From NCBI RefSeq assembly GCF_001040945.1, contig NZ_CP011930.1, positions 3,591,021-3,655,020 on the forward strand: a stretch of DNA of 64,000 nucleotides, in the 5' to 3' direction. The stretch is from Herbaspirillum seropedicae. Lineage in GTDB: Bacteria > Pseudomonadota > Gammaproteobacteria > Burkholderiales > Burkholderiaceae_D. The notes beneath the pieces are model-generated. The model saw only the letters and a list, made by a program, of their open reading frames with translations. It was not told the origin of the DNA and did no database searches. The position numbers and the translations under genes are program-made. Below are positions 8,947-17,537 of the stretch, in pieces (position 1 is the first letter of the stretch; every line of letters starts with the position of its first letter).

Positions 8947-8979
8947 AAAAATAAAAAGCCTGTCGGACTGCAACAGGCT
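8947..8979 (-). terminator. Rho-independent terminator/attenuator between iscA and hscB
   Basis: On the minus strand a 7-bp perfect stem AGCCTGT...ACAGGCT (8979-8973 with 8963-8957) closes a 9-base loop and is followed by TTTTTATTTTT (8957-8947). This is a classical intrinsic terminator. It ends about 5 bases before the hscB start codon, so it would separate iscRSUA from hscB and the genes after it. Confidence 0.75.
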
Positions 8980-9125
8980 TGGCACATCAGGGACGGCGCG
9001 GTGACCGGGCGGCCCCGCATGGAGCGATCACGAGGCTGTCACAAGGCTATCACGAGCCGGCTAAGCACTGGCCGCCTGCACCGCAAAGCCGGCGCGACGG
9101 CATCGACAAGGATCAGGAAGACGAC

Positions 9126-9449
9126 TCAGATGCGGAAGCTTTCGCCGCAGCCGCACTCGTCCTTGACGTTGGGGTTCTGGAACTTGAAGCCTTCATTCAA
9201 ACCCTCGCGGGCAAAATCCAGCTCGGTGCCATCGATGTAGGGCAAGCTCTTGGGATCGACGAAGACGCGCACGCCATGCGACTCGAAGACGGTGTCTTCG
9301 GACGATTGTTCATCCACATACTCCAGCTTGTAGGCCAGGCCGGAACAACCGGTGGTGCGCACGCCCAGGCGCAGGCCGATGCCCTTGCCCCGGCGCTCCA
9401 TGTAGCGGCTGATGTGTTTTGCTGCCTTCTCTGTCAACGTGATTGCCAT
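9126..9449 (-). CDS. iscA: Iron-sulfur cluster carrier IscA
   Basis: A 107-residue A-type carrier. The three conserved cysteines are present: C35 (RTTGCSG) and C99/C101 (DECGCGESF). They hold an Fe-S cluster or iron in the homodimer for delivery to target proteins. Length and start ([17 protein letters not shown]) match the family. It follows iscU by 54 bases. A terminator-like hairpin lies downstream, before hscB. Confidence 0.97.
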   Translation of the reverse strand: MAITLTEKAAKHISRYMERRGKGIGLRLGVRTTGCSGLAYKLEYVDEQSSEDTVFESHGVRVFVDPKSLPYIDGTELDFAREGLNEGFKFQNPNVKDECGCGESFRI

Positions 9450-9503
9450 GATGCTTGCCTTACGAAATCGAAAACCGCGAGTGCTGCTGTCGGAAAGGGC
9501 CGC

Positions 9504-9902
9504 TCAGGCAGCCTTCTGTTCCGCGCCGTGCTTGGCCTTGTAGTCCTGCACCGCTGCCTTGATGGCGTCTTCGGCCAGGATCGAGCAGTGGATCTTCACC
9601 GGCGGCAGCGCCAGTTCTTCGGCGATCTGGGTGTTCTTGATGGACAGCGCTTCGTCCAGGGTCTTGCCCTTGACCCATTCGGTCACCAGGGAAGACGAGG
9701 CGATGGCCGAACCGCAGCCATAGGTCTTGAACTTGGCATCCTGGATGACGCCATCGGCGCCCACCTTGATCTGCAGCTTCATCACGTCGCCGCAGGCGGG
9801 CGCGCCGACCATGCCGGTACCCACGGTCTCGTCACCCTTTTCGAAGGCGCCGACGTTGCGGGGGTTTTCATAGTGGTCGAGTACTTTTTCCGAATAAGAC
9901 AT
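9504..9902 (-). CDS. iscU: Fe-S cluster scaffold IscU
   Basis: A 132-residue scaffold on which [2Fe-2S] clusters are built from IscS sulfur. Cluster ligands C37 (APACGD), C63 (YGCGSA) and C106 (KIHCS) are present, with D39 and H105 nearby. The HscA recognition motif LPPVK is at 99-103. The alanine/lysine-rich C-terminal end is ordinary for beta-proteobacteria. Located between iscS (84 bases upstream) and iscA. Confidence 0.98.
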   Translation of the reverse strand: MSYSEKVLDHYENPRNVGAFEKGDETVGTGMVGAPACGDVMKLQIKVGADGVIQDAKFKTYGCGSAIASSSLVTEWVKGKTLDEALSIKNTQIAEELALPPVKIHCSILAEDAIKAAVQDYKAKHGAEQKAA

Positions 9903-9986
9903 GTTCTTGCTCCCTAGATGATGGTTTCCTCCATCGCCCTTGCCCTGCTCTACTGCGGCTGCTGGCGATGGCTGGCAAAGTCCTGG

Positions 9987-11240
9987 TTAGTGGGCCGCCC
10001 ACTGGATGGTGGACAGGTCCACGCCGTCCTTGTACATGTCCCACAGCGGGGACAGCTCGCGCAGCTTGCCGACCTTGCTCTTGATCAGCGCGATGGTGAA
10101 ATCGATGTCTTCCTCGGTGGTGAAGCGGCCGATGGTGAAGCGGATCGAGCTGTGCGCCAGTTCATCGCTGCGGCCCAGGGCGCGCAGCACGTAGGACGGC
10201 TCCAGGCTGGCCGAGGTGCAGGCCGAACCGGATGAGACGGCGATATCCTTGATGGCCATGATCAGCGACTCACCTTCCACGTAGTTGAAGCTCACGTTCA
10301 GGTTGTGCGGCACGCGGTGCTCCATGTCGCCGTTGATGTAGGTCTCTTCGATCTCTTGCAGGCCCTTGGCCAGGCGGTCGCGCAGCGCGCGGATGCGGGC
10401 CAGTTCGCTGTCCATCTCTTCACGGGCCAGGCGGAAGGCTTCACCCATGCCGACGATCTGGTGCGTGGCCAGGGTGCCCGAGCGCAGGCCGCGCTCGTGT
10501 CCACCGCCGTGCATCTGCGCTTCGATGCGCACGCGCGGCTTGCGGCGCACGTACAGCGCACCGATGCCCTTGGGACCATAGCTCTTGTGGGCCGAGAAAC
10601 TCATCAGGTCGACCTTCCAGTTTTCCAGATCGATCTTGACCTTGCCGGTCGCTTGCGCGGCGTCGCTGTGGAAGATGATGCCTTTGGAACGGCAGAACTC
10701 GCCGATCTCCGGCACCGGCTGGATCACGCCGATTTCGTTGTTGACCAGCATGACCGAGACCAGGATGGTGTCCGGACGCACGGCTGCGGCGATCTGTTCG
10801 ACCGTCACCAGGCCGTTGTCCTGCGGCTGCAGGTAGGTCGCTTCGAAACCGATGCGCTCCAGCTCGCGGAAGGTGTCCAGCACCGCCTTGTGCTCGGTCT
10901 TGACGGTGATGATGTGCTTGCCCTTGGACTTGTAGAACTGCGCTGCGCCCTTGATGGCCAGGTTGTTGCTCTCGGTGGCGCCGGAGGTCCAGATGATCTC
11001 GCGCGAATCGGCGTTGACCAGCTTGGCCACTTCTTCACGTGCCTCTTCCACGGCCTTCTCGGCGGTCCAGCCATACATGTGGCTGCGCGAGGCGGGATTG
11101 CCGAACTGCTCGCGCAGGTAGGGGATCATCTTGTCGGCCACGCGCGGATCGACCGGGGTGGTCGCCGAGTAATCCATGTAGATCGGGAAGTGCGGAGCCT
11201 TGATGGTCTCCAGCAGGCTTTTTTCCAGGGGTGCGTTCAT
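9987..11240 (-). CDS. iscS: Cysteine desulfurase IscS
   Basis: A 417-residue PLP enzyme that takes sulfur from L-cysteine for Fe-S clusters and tRNA thiolation. [20 protein letters not shown] opens the family; the PLP-binding lysine lies in [12 protein letters not shown] and the active-site Cys in the mobile loop [12 protein letters not shown]. The start is ATG 11240 with GGAG 9 bases upstream; the longer frame would use a TTG at 11255. It begins 16 bases after iscR, clearly in one transcript. Confidence 0.98.
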   Translation of the reverse strand: MNAPLEKSLLETIKAPHFPIYMDYSATTPVDPRVADKMIPYLREQFGNPASRSHMYGWTAEKAVEEAREEVAKLVNADSREIIWTSGATESNNLAIKGAAQFYKSKGKHIITVKTEHKAVLDTFRELERIGFEATYLQPQDNGLVTVEQIAAAVRPDTILVSVMLVNNEIGVIQPVPEIGEFCRSKGIIFHSDAAQATGKVKIDLENWKVDLMSFSAHKSYGPKGIGALYVRRKPRVRIEAQMHGGGHERGLRSGTLATHQIVGMGEAFRLAREEMDSELARIRALRDRLAKGLQEIEETYINGDMEHRVPHNLNVSFNYVEGESLIMAIKDIAVSSGSACTSASLEPSYVLRALGRSDELAHSSIRFTIGRFTTEEDIDFTIALIKSKVGKLRELSPLWDMYKDGVDLSTIQWAAH

Positions 11241-11256
11241 GTGTGCTTGCTCCAAA

Positions 11257-11751
11257 TCAGGCTGCGGCTTGCGGGCGGTGCATCACCACCACGCTCTGCG
11301 AGTCGGCGGCACGGTGTTCCGCCGGCTTGGGTTCTTTTTGCTGGTCGACCAGATCCTGGAGCGACACCGAATCCAGGTACTCGACCATCTTTTCGTTCAG
11401 GGTGGACCACAGGTCATGCGTCATACAGCGTGCGCCGCCGGGATGCGAAGCGCTGTGGCAATTTTCCTTGCCGCCGCACTGGGTCGCATCCAGCGGTTCG
11501 TCCACCGCGATGATGATGTCGGCCACCGAGACATCGGCGGCCTTGCGGGCGAGGTTGTAACCACCGCCAGGCCCCCTCACGGACTCGACGATCTGGTGCC
11601 GCCGCAACTTGCCGAACAACTGCTCCAGATATGATAAAGAAATTTCCTGGCGCTCGCTGATGGCCGACAACGTGACGGGACCCTTGCCCTGGCGCAAGGC
11701 CAGGTCAATCATCGCCGTGACGGCAAAACGACCTTTGGTGGTTAGACGCAT
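11257..11751 (-). CDS. iscR: Fe-S cluster regulator IscR (Rrf2 family)
   Basis: A 164-residue Rrf2 winged-helix repressor/activator, [20 protein letters not shown]. The [2Fe-2S] ligands fit C92, C98 and C109 with H112 (QCGGKENCH...RCMTHDLW); the loop before the third Cys is five residues longer than in E. coli. With a cluster it represses the isc operon; apo-protein acts on other targets. ATG 11751 is chosen (GGAG 8 bases upstream) instead of the longer open frame. It heads the isc operon and faces its own operator. Confidence 0.97.
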   Translation of the reverse strand: MRLTTKGRFAVTAMIDLALRQGKGPVTLSAISERQEISLSYLEQLFGKLRRHQIVESVRGPGGGYNLARKAADVSVADIIIAVDEPLDATQCGGKENCHSASHPGGARCMTHDLWSTLNEKMVEYLDSVSLQDLVDQQKEPKPAEHRAADSQSVVVMHRPQAAA

Positions 11752-11790
11752 GAATTCCGCTCCAGAAACAAGTGAACCGATTGGCCCTGA

Positions 11791-11839
11791 ATTCCCGAAT
11801 ATTTGAGTCAAGTATAGCAAACCCGAGTAATTCTGTCAG
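11791..11839 (-). promoter_or_regulatory. isc promoter with IscR type-1 operator
   Basis: On the minus strand, -35 CTGACA (11839-11834), a 17-base spacer and -10 TATACT (11816-11811) form a good sigma-70 promoter. Overlapping the -10 and extending downstream (11815-11791) is ATACTTGACTCAAATA followed by TTCGGGAAT, which resembles the E. coli type-1 IscR site with its TTGACT and TCGG-type halves. Binding of [2Fe-2S]-IscR here would block transcription, giving feedback control. Match judged by eye. Confidence 0.75.
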
Positions 11840-12055
11840 GTACAAGCACCGACCCAGATCATCATTCCTTCATATTGCGGTGAAACTTGTCTGACCTCCT
11901 CCGCAAATTGCGCTAATCTCACGCTTTGGGCCGGCATGTTCAGGATTGGCCACTTATCGATCTGGTAAGATGTGCCGAACTTTTCCATCAGGCGTCATGC
12001 GGACTGACCGAACAACCACAAGCCCGGTCCGCGCCGCCACTCAAACTAGAACGAT
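11840..12055. other. Divergent spacer between iscR promoter and GntR gene
   Basis: This stretch lies upstream of both the isc promoter and the FadR-type gene. No further gene or clear operator was seen. The 304-base iscR-GntR gap is otherwise accounted for by the isc promoter/operator and the iscR leader. Confidence 0.4.
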
Positions 12056-12823
12056 ATGGATGTAAGCGATACCCCCAACCCCCTGCTGCGCCCGCGCCGC
12101 AAGCCACAGAGCCTGTCGCAGGAGGTGGTGGCCGCGCTGACCGCGATGATCAGCAATGGCAGCCTCACGCCCGGAGACAAGCTGCCCACCGAATCCGAGA
12201 TCATGCAGACCCAGGGCGTGTCGCGCACCGTAGTGCGCGAAGCCATCTCGCGCCTGCAGGCCGCCGGCCTGGTGGAAACCCGCCACGGCATCGGCACCTT
12301 CGTGCTGGAGGCCAAGAAAGGCGGCAACATCAACATCGATCCGGCCACCATCACCACCATGCGCGACCTGCTGGCGCTGCTGGAGCTGCGCATCAGCCTG
12401 GAAACCGAAATCGCCGGCCTGGCCGCGGCCCGCCGCACCGAGGAACAGCTGCAGGAAATCCGCGAGGCGCTTGATCTGTTCCGCGCCAACCAGCAAGGCG
12501 GCGGCGACACCGTGGGGCCGGATTTCCGCTTCCACTTCGCCATCGCCAACGCCACCGGCAACCGCTACTTCATCGAGATCATCAGCCACCTGGGCATGGG
12601 CGTGATCCCGCGCAAGCGCATCAACACGGCCGAGCTGGCCCATGACCAGCAAGCCAGCTACCTGGACCGGGTGCAGCGCGAGCACGAAGACATCTATGAA
12701 GCCATTGCCCGCGGCGACGCCGAGGCCGCCCGCGCCGCCATGCGCAACCACCTCACCAACAGCCGCGAACGCCTGCGTCGCGCGCAACAGGAAGCCGAAT
12801 CGGGCAGCGCCAGCGCGGCCTGA
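12056..12823 (+). CDS. FadR-subfamily GntR regulator, probably of hexarate catabolism
   Basis: A 255-residue regulator. The winged HTH spans about residues 18-90: SLSQEVVAALTAMISNGSLT, PGDKLPTESEIM, GVSRTVVREAISRLQAAGLV, ETRHGIGTFV. An FCD ligand domain (about 105-235) follows, with the metal-site style residues in FRFHFAIANATGNRYF and RVQREHEDIYEAIARGD. FCD regulators sense small carboxylates. The adjacent kdgD gene and nearby garD and MFS genes suggest it controls galactarate/glucarate use; that is inferred from position. The operon candidates have GTTGTA-type motifs in their promoters. Confidence 0.85.
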   Translation: MDVSDTPNPLLRPRRKPQSLSQEVVAALTAMISNGSLTPGDKLPTESEIMQTQGVSRTVVREAISRLQAAGLVETRHGIGTFVLEAKKGGNINIDPATITTMRDLLALLELRISLETEIAGLAAARRTEEQLQEIREALDLFRANQQGGGDTVGPDFRFHFAIANATGNRYFIEIISHLGMGVIPRKRINTAELAHDQQASYLDRVQREHEDIYEAIARGDAEAARAAMRNHLTNSRERLRRAQQEAESGSASAA

Positions 12824-12831
12824 TCGGCACA

Positions 12832-12873
12832 CCCACGCTGCTCCGGTTCACCGCAGGACCGGGACAGCGTGGG
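12832..12873 (+). terminator. Hairpin after the GntR gene
   Basis: CCCACGCTG (12832-12840) pairs with CAGCGTGGG (12865-12873), and an inner CCGGT/ACCGG pair extends the hairpin. It starts 9 bases after the stop codon. There is no T run, so it is a probable but not certain 3' end. The rest of the gap to kdgD (12874-13156) holds the kdgD promoter region and no gene. Confidence 0.4.
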
Positions 12874-13030
12874 ACTTGGCAAGGTGCTTTCCTCCTGCAT
12901 CTCCCCTTCAGCCTCCTTCCCCGGCCCTACCCCCTCCTGCCGCCTCTCCTGCCCAGGACAGCGCTCGTCATCCCCTCCATTAGCACGCATCAAAGCGCGG
13001 CAAAAAAGTGCTGGATTTCTGAAATCTTAT

Positions 13031-13044
13031 GTTGTACGATGACT
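13031..13044 (+). promoter_or_regulatory. Candidate GntR operator upstream of kdgD
   Basis: GTTGTACGATGACT lies about 113 bases before the kdgD start. A similar GTTGTATGACGTCT occurs on the minus strand in the MFS transporter promoter (20699-20686). Both have CTTAT close by. Sharing of this word by two genes of the same pathway suggests a common operator, probably for the FadR-type regulator next door; not tested. Confidence 0.4.
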
Positions 13045-13156
13045 GATATCCTGATCGGATAGAGATCTAGAGACACACCGAGCAGCAGAGCAACAGAGCA
13101 TTGGTAGCCATTCCAATCCTTCCCATTTCCAATTCTTAACGGCGTCGAGCGAAAAC

Positions 13157-14077
13157 ATGTCCCAGTACACTCCCCAAGACCTCAAACAGATCCTCTCTTC
13201 CGGCCTGCTGTCGTTCCCGCTGACCGACTTCGACGAGCAGGGCGACTTCCGCCCGAAGACCTATATCGAGCGCCTGGAATGGCTGGCTCCGTACGGCGCC
13301 AGCGCCCTGTTCGCCGCCGGCGGCACGGGTGAATTCTTCTCGCTGGTCCCGGGCGAGTATTCGGACATCATCCGCACCGCCGTCGACACCTGCCGTGGCA
13401 AGGTGCCCATCATCGCCGGCGCGGGCGGCTCCACCCGCGCCGCCATCGCCTATGCCCAGGAAGCCGAGCGCCTGGGCGCGCACGGCATCCTGCTGATGCC
13501 GCACTACCTGACCGAAGCCAGCCAGGACGGCATCGCCGCCCACGTCGAGGCGGTCTGCAAGTCAGTCAAGTTTGGCGTGATCATCTACAACCGCGCCGTC
13601 TGCAAGCTCAACGCAGACACCCTGCAGAAGCTGGCGGACCGTTGCCCCAACCTGATCGGCTTCAAGGATGGCATCGGCGAGATCGAGCCTATGGTCCACA
13701 TCCGCCGCAAGCTGGGCGACCGCTTCACCTACCTGGGCGGCCTGCCGACCGCAGAGGTGTATGCAGCGGCCTACAAGGCGCTGGGCGTGCCGGTGTATTC
13801 CTCGGCGGTGTTCAACTTCATCCCCAAGACCGCCGTGGAGTTCTACCAGGCCATCGCCAAGGAAGACCATGACACCGTGGGCAAGCTGATCGATGAATTC
13901 TTCCTGCCCTACCTGGCCATCCGCAACCGCAAGGCTGGCTATGCCGTGTCCATCGTCAAGGCGGGCGCCCGTATCGCCGGCCATGACGCCGGTCCGGTGC
14001 GTACCCCGCTGACTGATTGCACGCCTGAAGAGCACGAAGAACTGGCCGCACTGATGAACAAGCTCGGCCCGCAATAA
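13157..14077 (+). CDS. kdgD: 5-dehydro-4-deoxyglucarate dehydratase
   Basis: A 306-residue DHDPS/NAL-family aldolase-fold enzyme that dehydrates and decarboxylates 5-keto-4-deoxyglucarate to alpha-ketoglutarate semialdehyde, a step of galactarate/glucarate breakdown. The Schiff-base lysine is K170 in [13 protein letters not shown] and the partner tyrosine is Y144 in [22 protein letters not shown] is the substrate loop. The length is typical. It lies downstream of the FadR-type regulator and ends in a strong terminator. The semialdehyde dehydrogenase expected next in the pathway is not in this window. Confidence 0.93.
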   Translation: MSQYTPQDLKQILSSGLLSFPLTDFDEQGDFRPKTYIERLEWLAPYGASALFAAGGTGEFFSLVPGEYSDIIRTAVDTCRGKVPIIAGAGGSTRAAIAYAQEAERLGAHGILLMPHYLTEASQDGIAAHVEAVCKSVKFGVIIYNRAVCKLNADTLQKLADRCPNLIGFKDGIGEIEPMVHIRRKLGDRFTYLGGLPTAEVYAAAYKALGVPVYSSAVFNFIPKTAVEFYQAIAKEDHDTVGKLIDEFFLPYLAIRNRKAGYAVSIVKAGARIAGHDAGPVRTPLTDCTPEEHEELAALMNKLGPQ

Positions 14078-14102
14078 GCGTCTGCCGTAGCCGCAAGAAC
14101 CA

Positions 14103-14131
14103 AGGGCCGCCAGAACAGGGCGGCCCTTTTT
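14103..14131 (+). terminator. Rho-independent terminator of kdgD
   Basis: A perfect 9-bp stem AGGGCCGCC (14103-14111) / GGCGGCCCT (14119-14127) with a 7-base loop, followed by a run of T (14127-14131). It lies 26 bases after the kdgD stop. Confidence 0.9.
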
Positions 14132-14190
14132 GCATCCGCTGCCTGGCTAGCGGACTTGACGGACCTGGCCGCATGGCAGGCAGACAGACG

Positions 14191-14229
14191 AAAAAAAACC
14201 TCCGCAGCAGGATCGCTGCGGAGGTTTTT
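14191..14229 (-). terminator. Bidirectional terminator after the chemoreceptor gene
   Basis: A perfect 12-bp stem AACCTCCGCAGC (14197-14208) / GCTGCGGAGGTT (14215-14226) with a 6-base loop. Eight A lie on one side and five T on the other, so it works in both directions: stop for the minus-strand chemoreceptor and back-up for kdgD. Confidence 0.9.
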
Positions 14230-14253
14230 ACCTGTAGAGCAAAGACGCCGGGC

Positions 14254-16044
14254 TTAGAACTCTTCCCAGTCCTGGGCGTCGTCCTTGGCGCGGCTGCTGG
14301 CCGGCTTGGCTGCAGCCTTGGGAGGCGCTGGCGGCAGCTTGGGCGCGCTCTTGGGAGCTGACGCAGGAGAGGACGGCGCCGCCGCTGTCACCGCTGGAGC
14401 GGCAGGCGCCGCCACTTGCGGCGTCGTCACGGGCCGGGCCGCCGGGGCTGCGCGCGGCTTGGAAGCCGGCTTGCCCGCCGGCGCGACCTGGTGCGCCTCG
14501 ATCTTGAAGATGCTCACTGCACCGACCAGGTTGGTCGCCTGCGCCTGCAGGGACTGGGCCGCAGCGGCCGCTTCTTCCACCAGCGCAGCGTTCTGCTGGG
14601 TCACTTCGTCCATCTGCGTGATGGCGCGATTGACCTGTTCAATCCCGGTGCTCTGCTCACGGCTGGCTTCGGCGATCTCGCCGACGATGTCGGTGACGCG
14701 CTGCACGCTGGTGACCACTTCACTCATGGTCGCACCGGCCTGCTCGACCAGCTGGCTGCCGGCCTCGACCTTTTCCACCGAGTCATCGATGAGCGACTTG
14801 ATTTCCTTGGCGGCGGCCGCCGAGCGCTGGGCCAGCGAACGCACTTCCGACGCCACCACGGCAAAGCCGCGCCCTTGCTCGCCAGCGCGTGCCGCTTCCA
14901 CGGCGGCGTTCAAGGCCAGGATGTTGGTCTGGAAAGCAATGCCGTCGATGACGCTGATGATGTCCACGATCTTGCGCGAGGAATCATTGATGGCCTGCAT
15001 GGTATCAACCACCTGGGAGACCACCTCGCCGCCCTTGCTGGCGGTGGACGAAGCCGAATGCGCCAGCTGGTTGGCCTGCAAGGCGTTCTCGGCATTCTGC
15101 TTGACGGTGCCGGTCAGTTCTTCCATCGAGGCGGCGGTCTCTTCCAGCGAGCTGGCCTGTTGCTCGGTCCGCGAAGACAGGTCCATGTTGCCCGCCGCGA
15201 TTTCCTTGGCGCTGGTGTCGATGCTGTCGGAGCTGCTGCGCACGCGCGAGACGGTGGTCAGCAAGGCTTGCTGCATGCTGCGGATGGCCGAGAACAGACG
15301 GCCGATCTCATTGCTGCTTGCCACTTCCACCTTGGTGGTCAGGTCGCCATTGGCCACCAGGTCCAGTAGGTGGACAGCGCGGTTGAGCGGTGTGAGGACG
15401 ATGTTGCGCAACAGGAAATGCACGCCCACCACCAGGAACATGGCGCCGATCAGGCCGGTCACGACCAGCCAGACCACCAGGTTGTATTCACGCTGGCGTT
15501 GGGTAGTGACATTGTCATTGAGCTCCATCGCCCGCTTCTGGTACGCATCCAGGGCGGTCGAGAAACGCGCGCCACCCTTGCTGATGAAGTTGTTGTTGAG
15601 CTGGGAGTAGCCGGCCGCGTCGCCTGCCTTGAGCAGGTCGGTGGCCTTCTTCAGGACCTCGTTCAATGCCTTGGCGGATTCGAGGAGCTCGGTCTTGGTC
15701 GCCGGATCCTGTCCCTCCAGATCGGGCAGCTTGGCATACTCGTCGAGGTATTTCAGGCTGCGCTCATAAGTCATCTCTGCGCTCTTCAACGCAGAATCGA
15801 TCACCGCCTGGTCACCCTTTTCCATCAGGGTCGCATACATGCGCCCGTGCGCTGCACGCGTGCGGGTGGTGTCCTTGTATGCATCGTTGATCAGCAAGGC
15901 GCGCTCGGTGATCTCATGGACATATTCCGTGGCGTGGTTGGCCCGGCCAAGGGCAAAGATACCGACCCCAGCGCCTACCACGATCATGCATGAAAACAGC
16001 GCAAGCGCGCTCATCAGGCTGAAGCGAACCGTCAGATTCCGCAT
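14254..16044 (-). CDS. Methyl-accepting chemotaxis protein, four-helix-bundle sensor type
   Basis: A 596-residue chemoreceptor. A first membrane helix (about 8-32), a periplasmic helical sensor (about 33-185), a second helix (about 188-212), HAMP (about 212-265) and the signalling hairpin with [20 protein letters not shown] and [19 protein letters not shown] are all present. A Pro/Ala-rich linker leads to the C-terminal QDWEEF, an x-W-x-x-F tether of the kind bound by CheR/CheB. ATG 16044 has GAGAGGG just upstream and replaces the longer frame at 16077. The ligand is unknown; neighbouring hexarate genes may be coincidental. Confidence 0.93.
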   Translation of the reverse strand: MRNLTVRFSLMSALALFSCMIVVGAGVGIFALGRANHATEYVHEITERALLINDAYKDTTRTRAAHGRMYATLMEKGDQAVIDSALKSAEMTYERSLKYLDEYAKLPDLEGQDPATKTELLESAKALNEVLKKATDLLKAGDAAGYSQLNNNFISKGGARFSTALDAYQKRAMELNDNVTTQRQREYNLVVWLVVTGLIGAMFLVVGVHFLLRNIVLTPLNRAVHLLDLVANGDLTTKVEVASSNEIGRLFSAIRSMQQALLTTVSRVRSSSDSIDTSAKEIAAGNMDLSSRTEQQASSLEETAASMEELTGTVKQNAENALQANQLAHSASSTASKGGEVVSQVVDTMQAINDSSRKIVDIISVIDGIAFQTNILALNAAVEAARAGEQGRGFAVVASEVRSLAQRSAAAAKEIKSLIDDSVEKVEAGSQLVEQAGATMSEVVTSVQRVTDIVGEIAEASREQSTGIEQVNRAITQMDEVTQQNAALVEEAAAAAQSLQAQATNLVGAVSIFKIEAHQVAPAGKPASKPRAAPAARPVTTPQVAAPAAPAVTAAAPSSPASAPKSAPKLPPAPPKAAAKPASSRAKDDAQDWEEF

Positions 16045-16335
16045 TCCCTCTCTCCGCTTAGTTTTTGTACAACACAAGAAATGAATTATTGCCCCGACGA
16101 TACATCAGCCCCCGTCTCCCCCATAAGACGGCAAACTGACCAAAACCACCCCTATTTCCCGGATAGGGCGGTCAGCGCCTGACCTTGCGCCATTGTGCAG
16201 CGGTCAGGAAGTGACCTGCCTGTTTTGGATCAAGCATATGAAAGATTGCACAAAAACAGACTTATCGGAAAGGCAAGTCCCTTCGTCCGCTCAGGGCCGG
16301 AACATGGCGGAGAGCCAACTCCGGCCCCGAGGCGA

Positions 16336-17433
16336 TCAGGGCAGGTCGATGATCTCGACCCAATTCGGATTGCGGCCCAGGGTATAGCGGAACAAGGGCG
16401 TCAGCGTCCCGCTGGCGGCATCGATGGCATAACTGGTCAGGCCAGCCTTTTGCCCGACGGCGAGCAGGTAGCGCCCTTGCGGGTCGATGTTGAAAGCCCG
16501 TGGCTGGGTTTCGGTGGGGATGTTGAGGATGCGGGTCAGCTTGCCGCTGGCGCGGTCCACGCGGTAGCCGGTGAGGGTGTTGGAGGTGCGCTCGGTGGCA
16601 TAGAGGAAGCGACCATCCGGGGTCAGGTGCAGGTCGGCAGCGGCCAGTTGTTCGCTGCTCTGGAAGCCTTCCGGCAAGGCCGAGTCACTGCCCAGCAGGG
16701 TCAGCGTGCCAGCCTGGCGGTCATAGGCATAGGTGCTGACGGTGGCGTCGAGTTCATTGGCGCAATAGAGGAAACGCTGGTCGGGCGAGAACACGAAGTG
16801 ACGCGGACCGGCCCCGGCCTTGCTCGCCACCGAGGGCGGCGTATTGGGCGTGACCGCGCCAGAAGCAGGATCGAAACGGTATTGCAGGATCACGTCACTG
16901 CCCAGGTTGCTGGCAAAGACGAAGGCATTGGCAGGATCGACCTGCACCGAGTGGGCGTTCTTGCCAGTGGGAATCACCGCCAGCGGCGGCGTCTGCACGG
17001 CGCCGTCGCTGCCGATGGCATTGACCGAGATCTTGTTGCCGAAGTAGGACGCCGCCAGCAGGTAGCGACCGCTGCGGTCGGTGGCGATATTGGCCATGTT
17101 GTCGGCCAGCGGCGCCTTGGACAACGCCTTGAGCTTGCCGCTGGCGGGATCGATGGCATAGCTGGCCACCGCATACGGCTCGCGGCGCAGGGACGCATAG
17201 AGGTATTTGCGGTCAGGGCTGATGGCCAGCGGCATCACGGTGCTGCCGGTATCGACCTTGTCGATCAGGTTGACGCTGCCATCGTTGTTGAGTCGCAGGA
17301 CGTAGATGTCCTGGCTGTCGGCATGGGAAACGTAGGCGATGGTGGCGGCACCGGCATGGCTGGTCGCCAGGCTGAGGGCGGAGGTGGCAATCAAGGTGGC
17401 GAGGCGGGAAGAAGGGGGAAGGCTGCTGCTCAT
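16336..17433 (-). CDS. Exported lactonase-family beta-propeller protein
   Basis: A 365-residue protein of the 6-phosphogluconolactonase-like propeller family. ATG 17433 has AGGAGA 4 bases upstream and starts a signal peptide ending SHAGAA. Repeated blade motifs include AISPDRKYLYAS, FVFSPDQRFLYCAN, HLTPDGRFLYATER and NIDPQGRYLLAVGQ. Members hydrolyse sugar lactones or are of unknown activity. Its place next to garD and on the same strand suggests a periplasmic lactonase for aldarolactones; this is inference. A terminator separates it from garD. Confidence 0.85.
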   Translation of the reverse strand: MSSSLPPSSRLATLIATSALSLATSHAGAATIAYVSHADSQDIYVLRLNNDGSVNLIDKVDTGSTVMPLAISPDRKYLYASLRREPYAVASYAIDPASGKLKALSKAPLADNMANIATDRSGRYLLAASYFGNKISVNAIGSDGAVQTPPLAVIPTGKNAHSVQVDPANAFVFASNLGSDVILQYRFDPASGAVTPNTPPSVASKAGAGPRHFVFSPDQRFLYCANELDATVSTYAYDRQAGTLTLLGSDSALPEGFQSSEQLAAADLHLTPDGRFLYATERTSNTLTGYRVDRASGKLTRILNIPTETQPRAFNIDPQGRYLLAVGQKAGLTSYAIDAASGTLTPLFRYTLGRNPNWVEIIDLP

Positions 17434-17502
17434 GCTGTCTCCTGGCGAACCATATTGTTGTGGGCGTACGGATGAAACAAGTAACAAGTAGCAAGTGAAG
17501 AA

Positions 17503-17527
17503 CAAAAAAGGACCCGCAAGCGGGCCC
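17503..17527 (-). terminator. Rho-independent terminator after garD
   Basis: On the minus strand a GGGCCC...GGGTCC stem (one non-Watson-Crick pair) closes a small loop and is followed by TTTTTT. It lies 11 bases past the garD stop, so the lactonase-like gene downstream probably has its own promoter. Confidence 0.75.
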
Positions 17528-17537
17528 CAAGGGAGGA

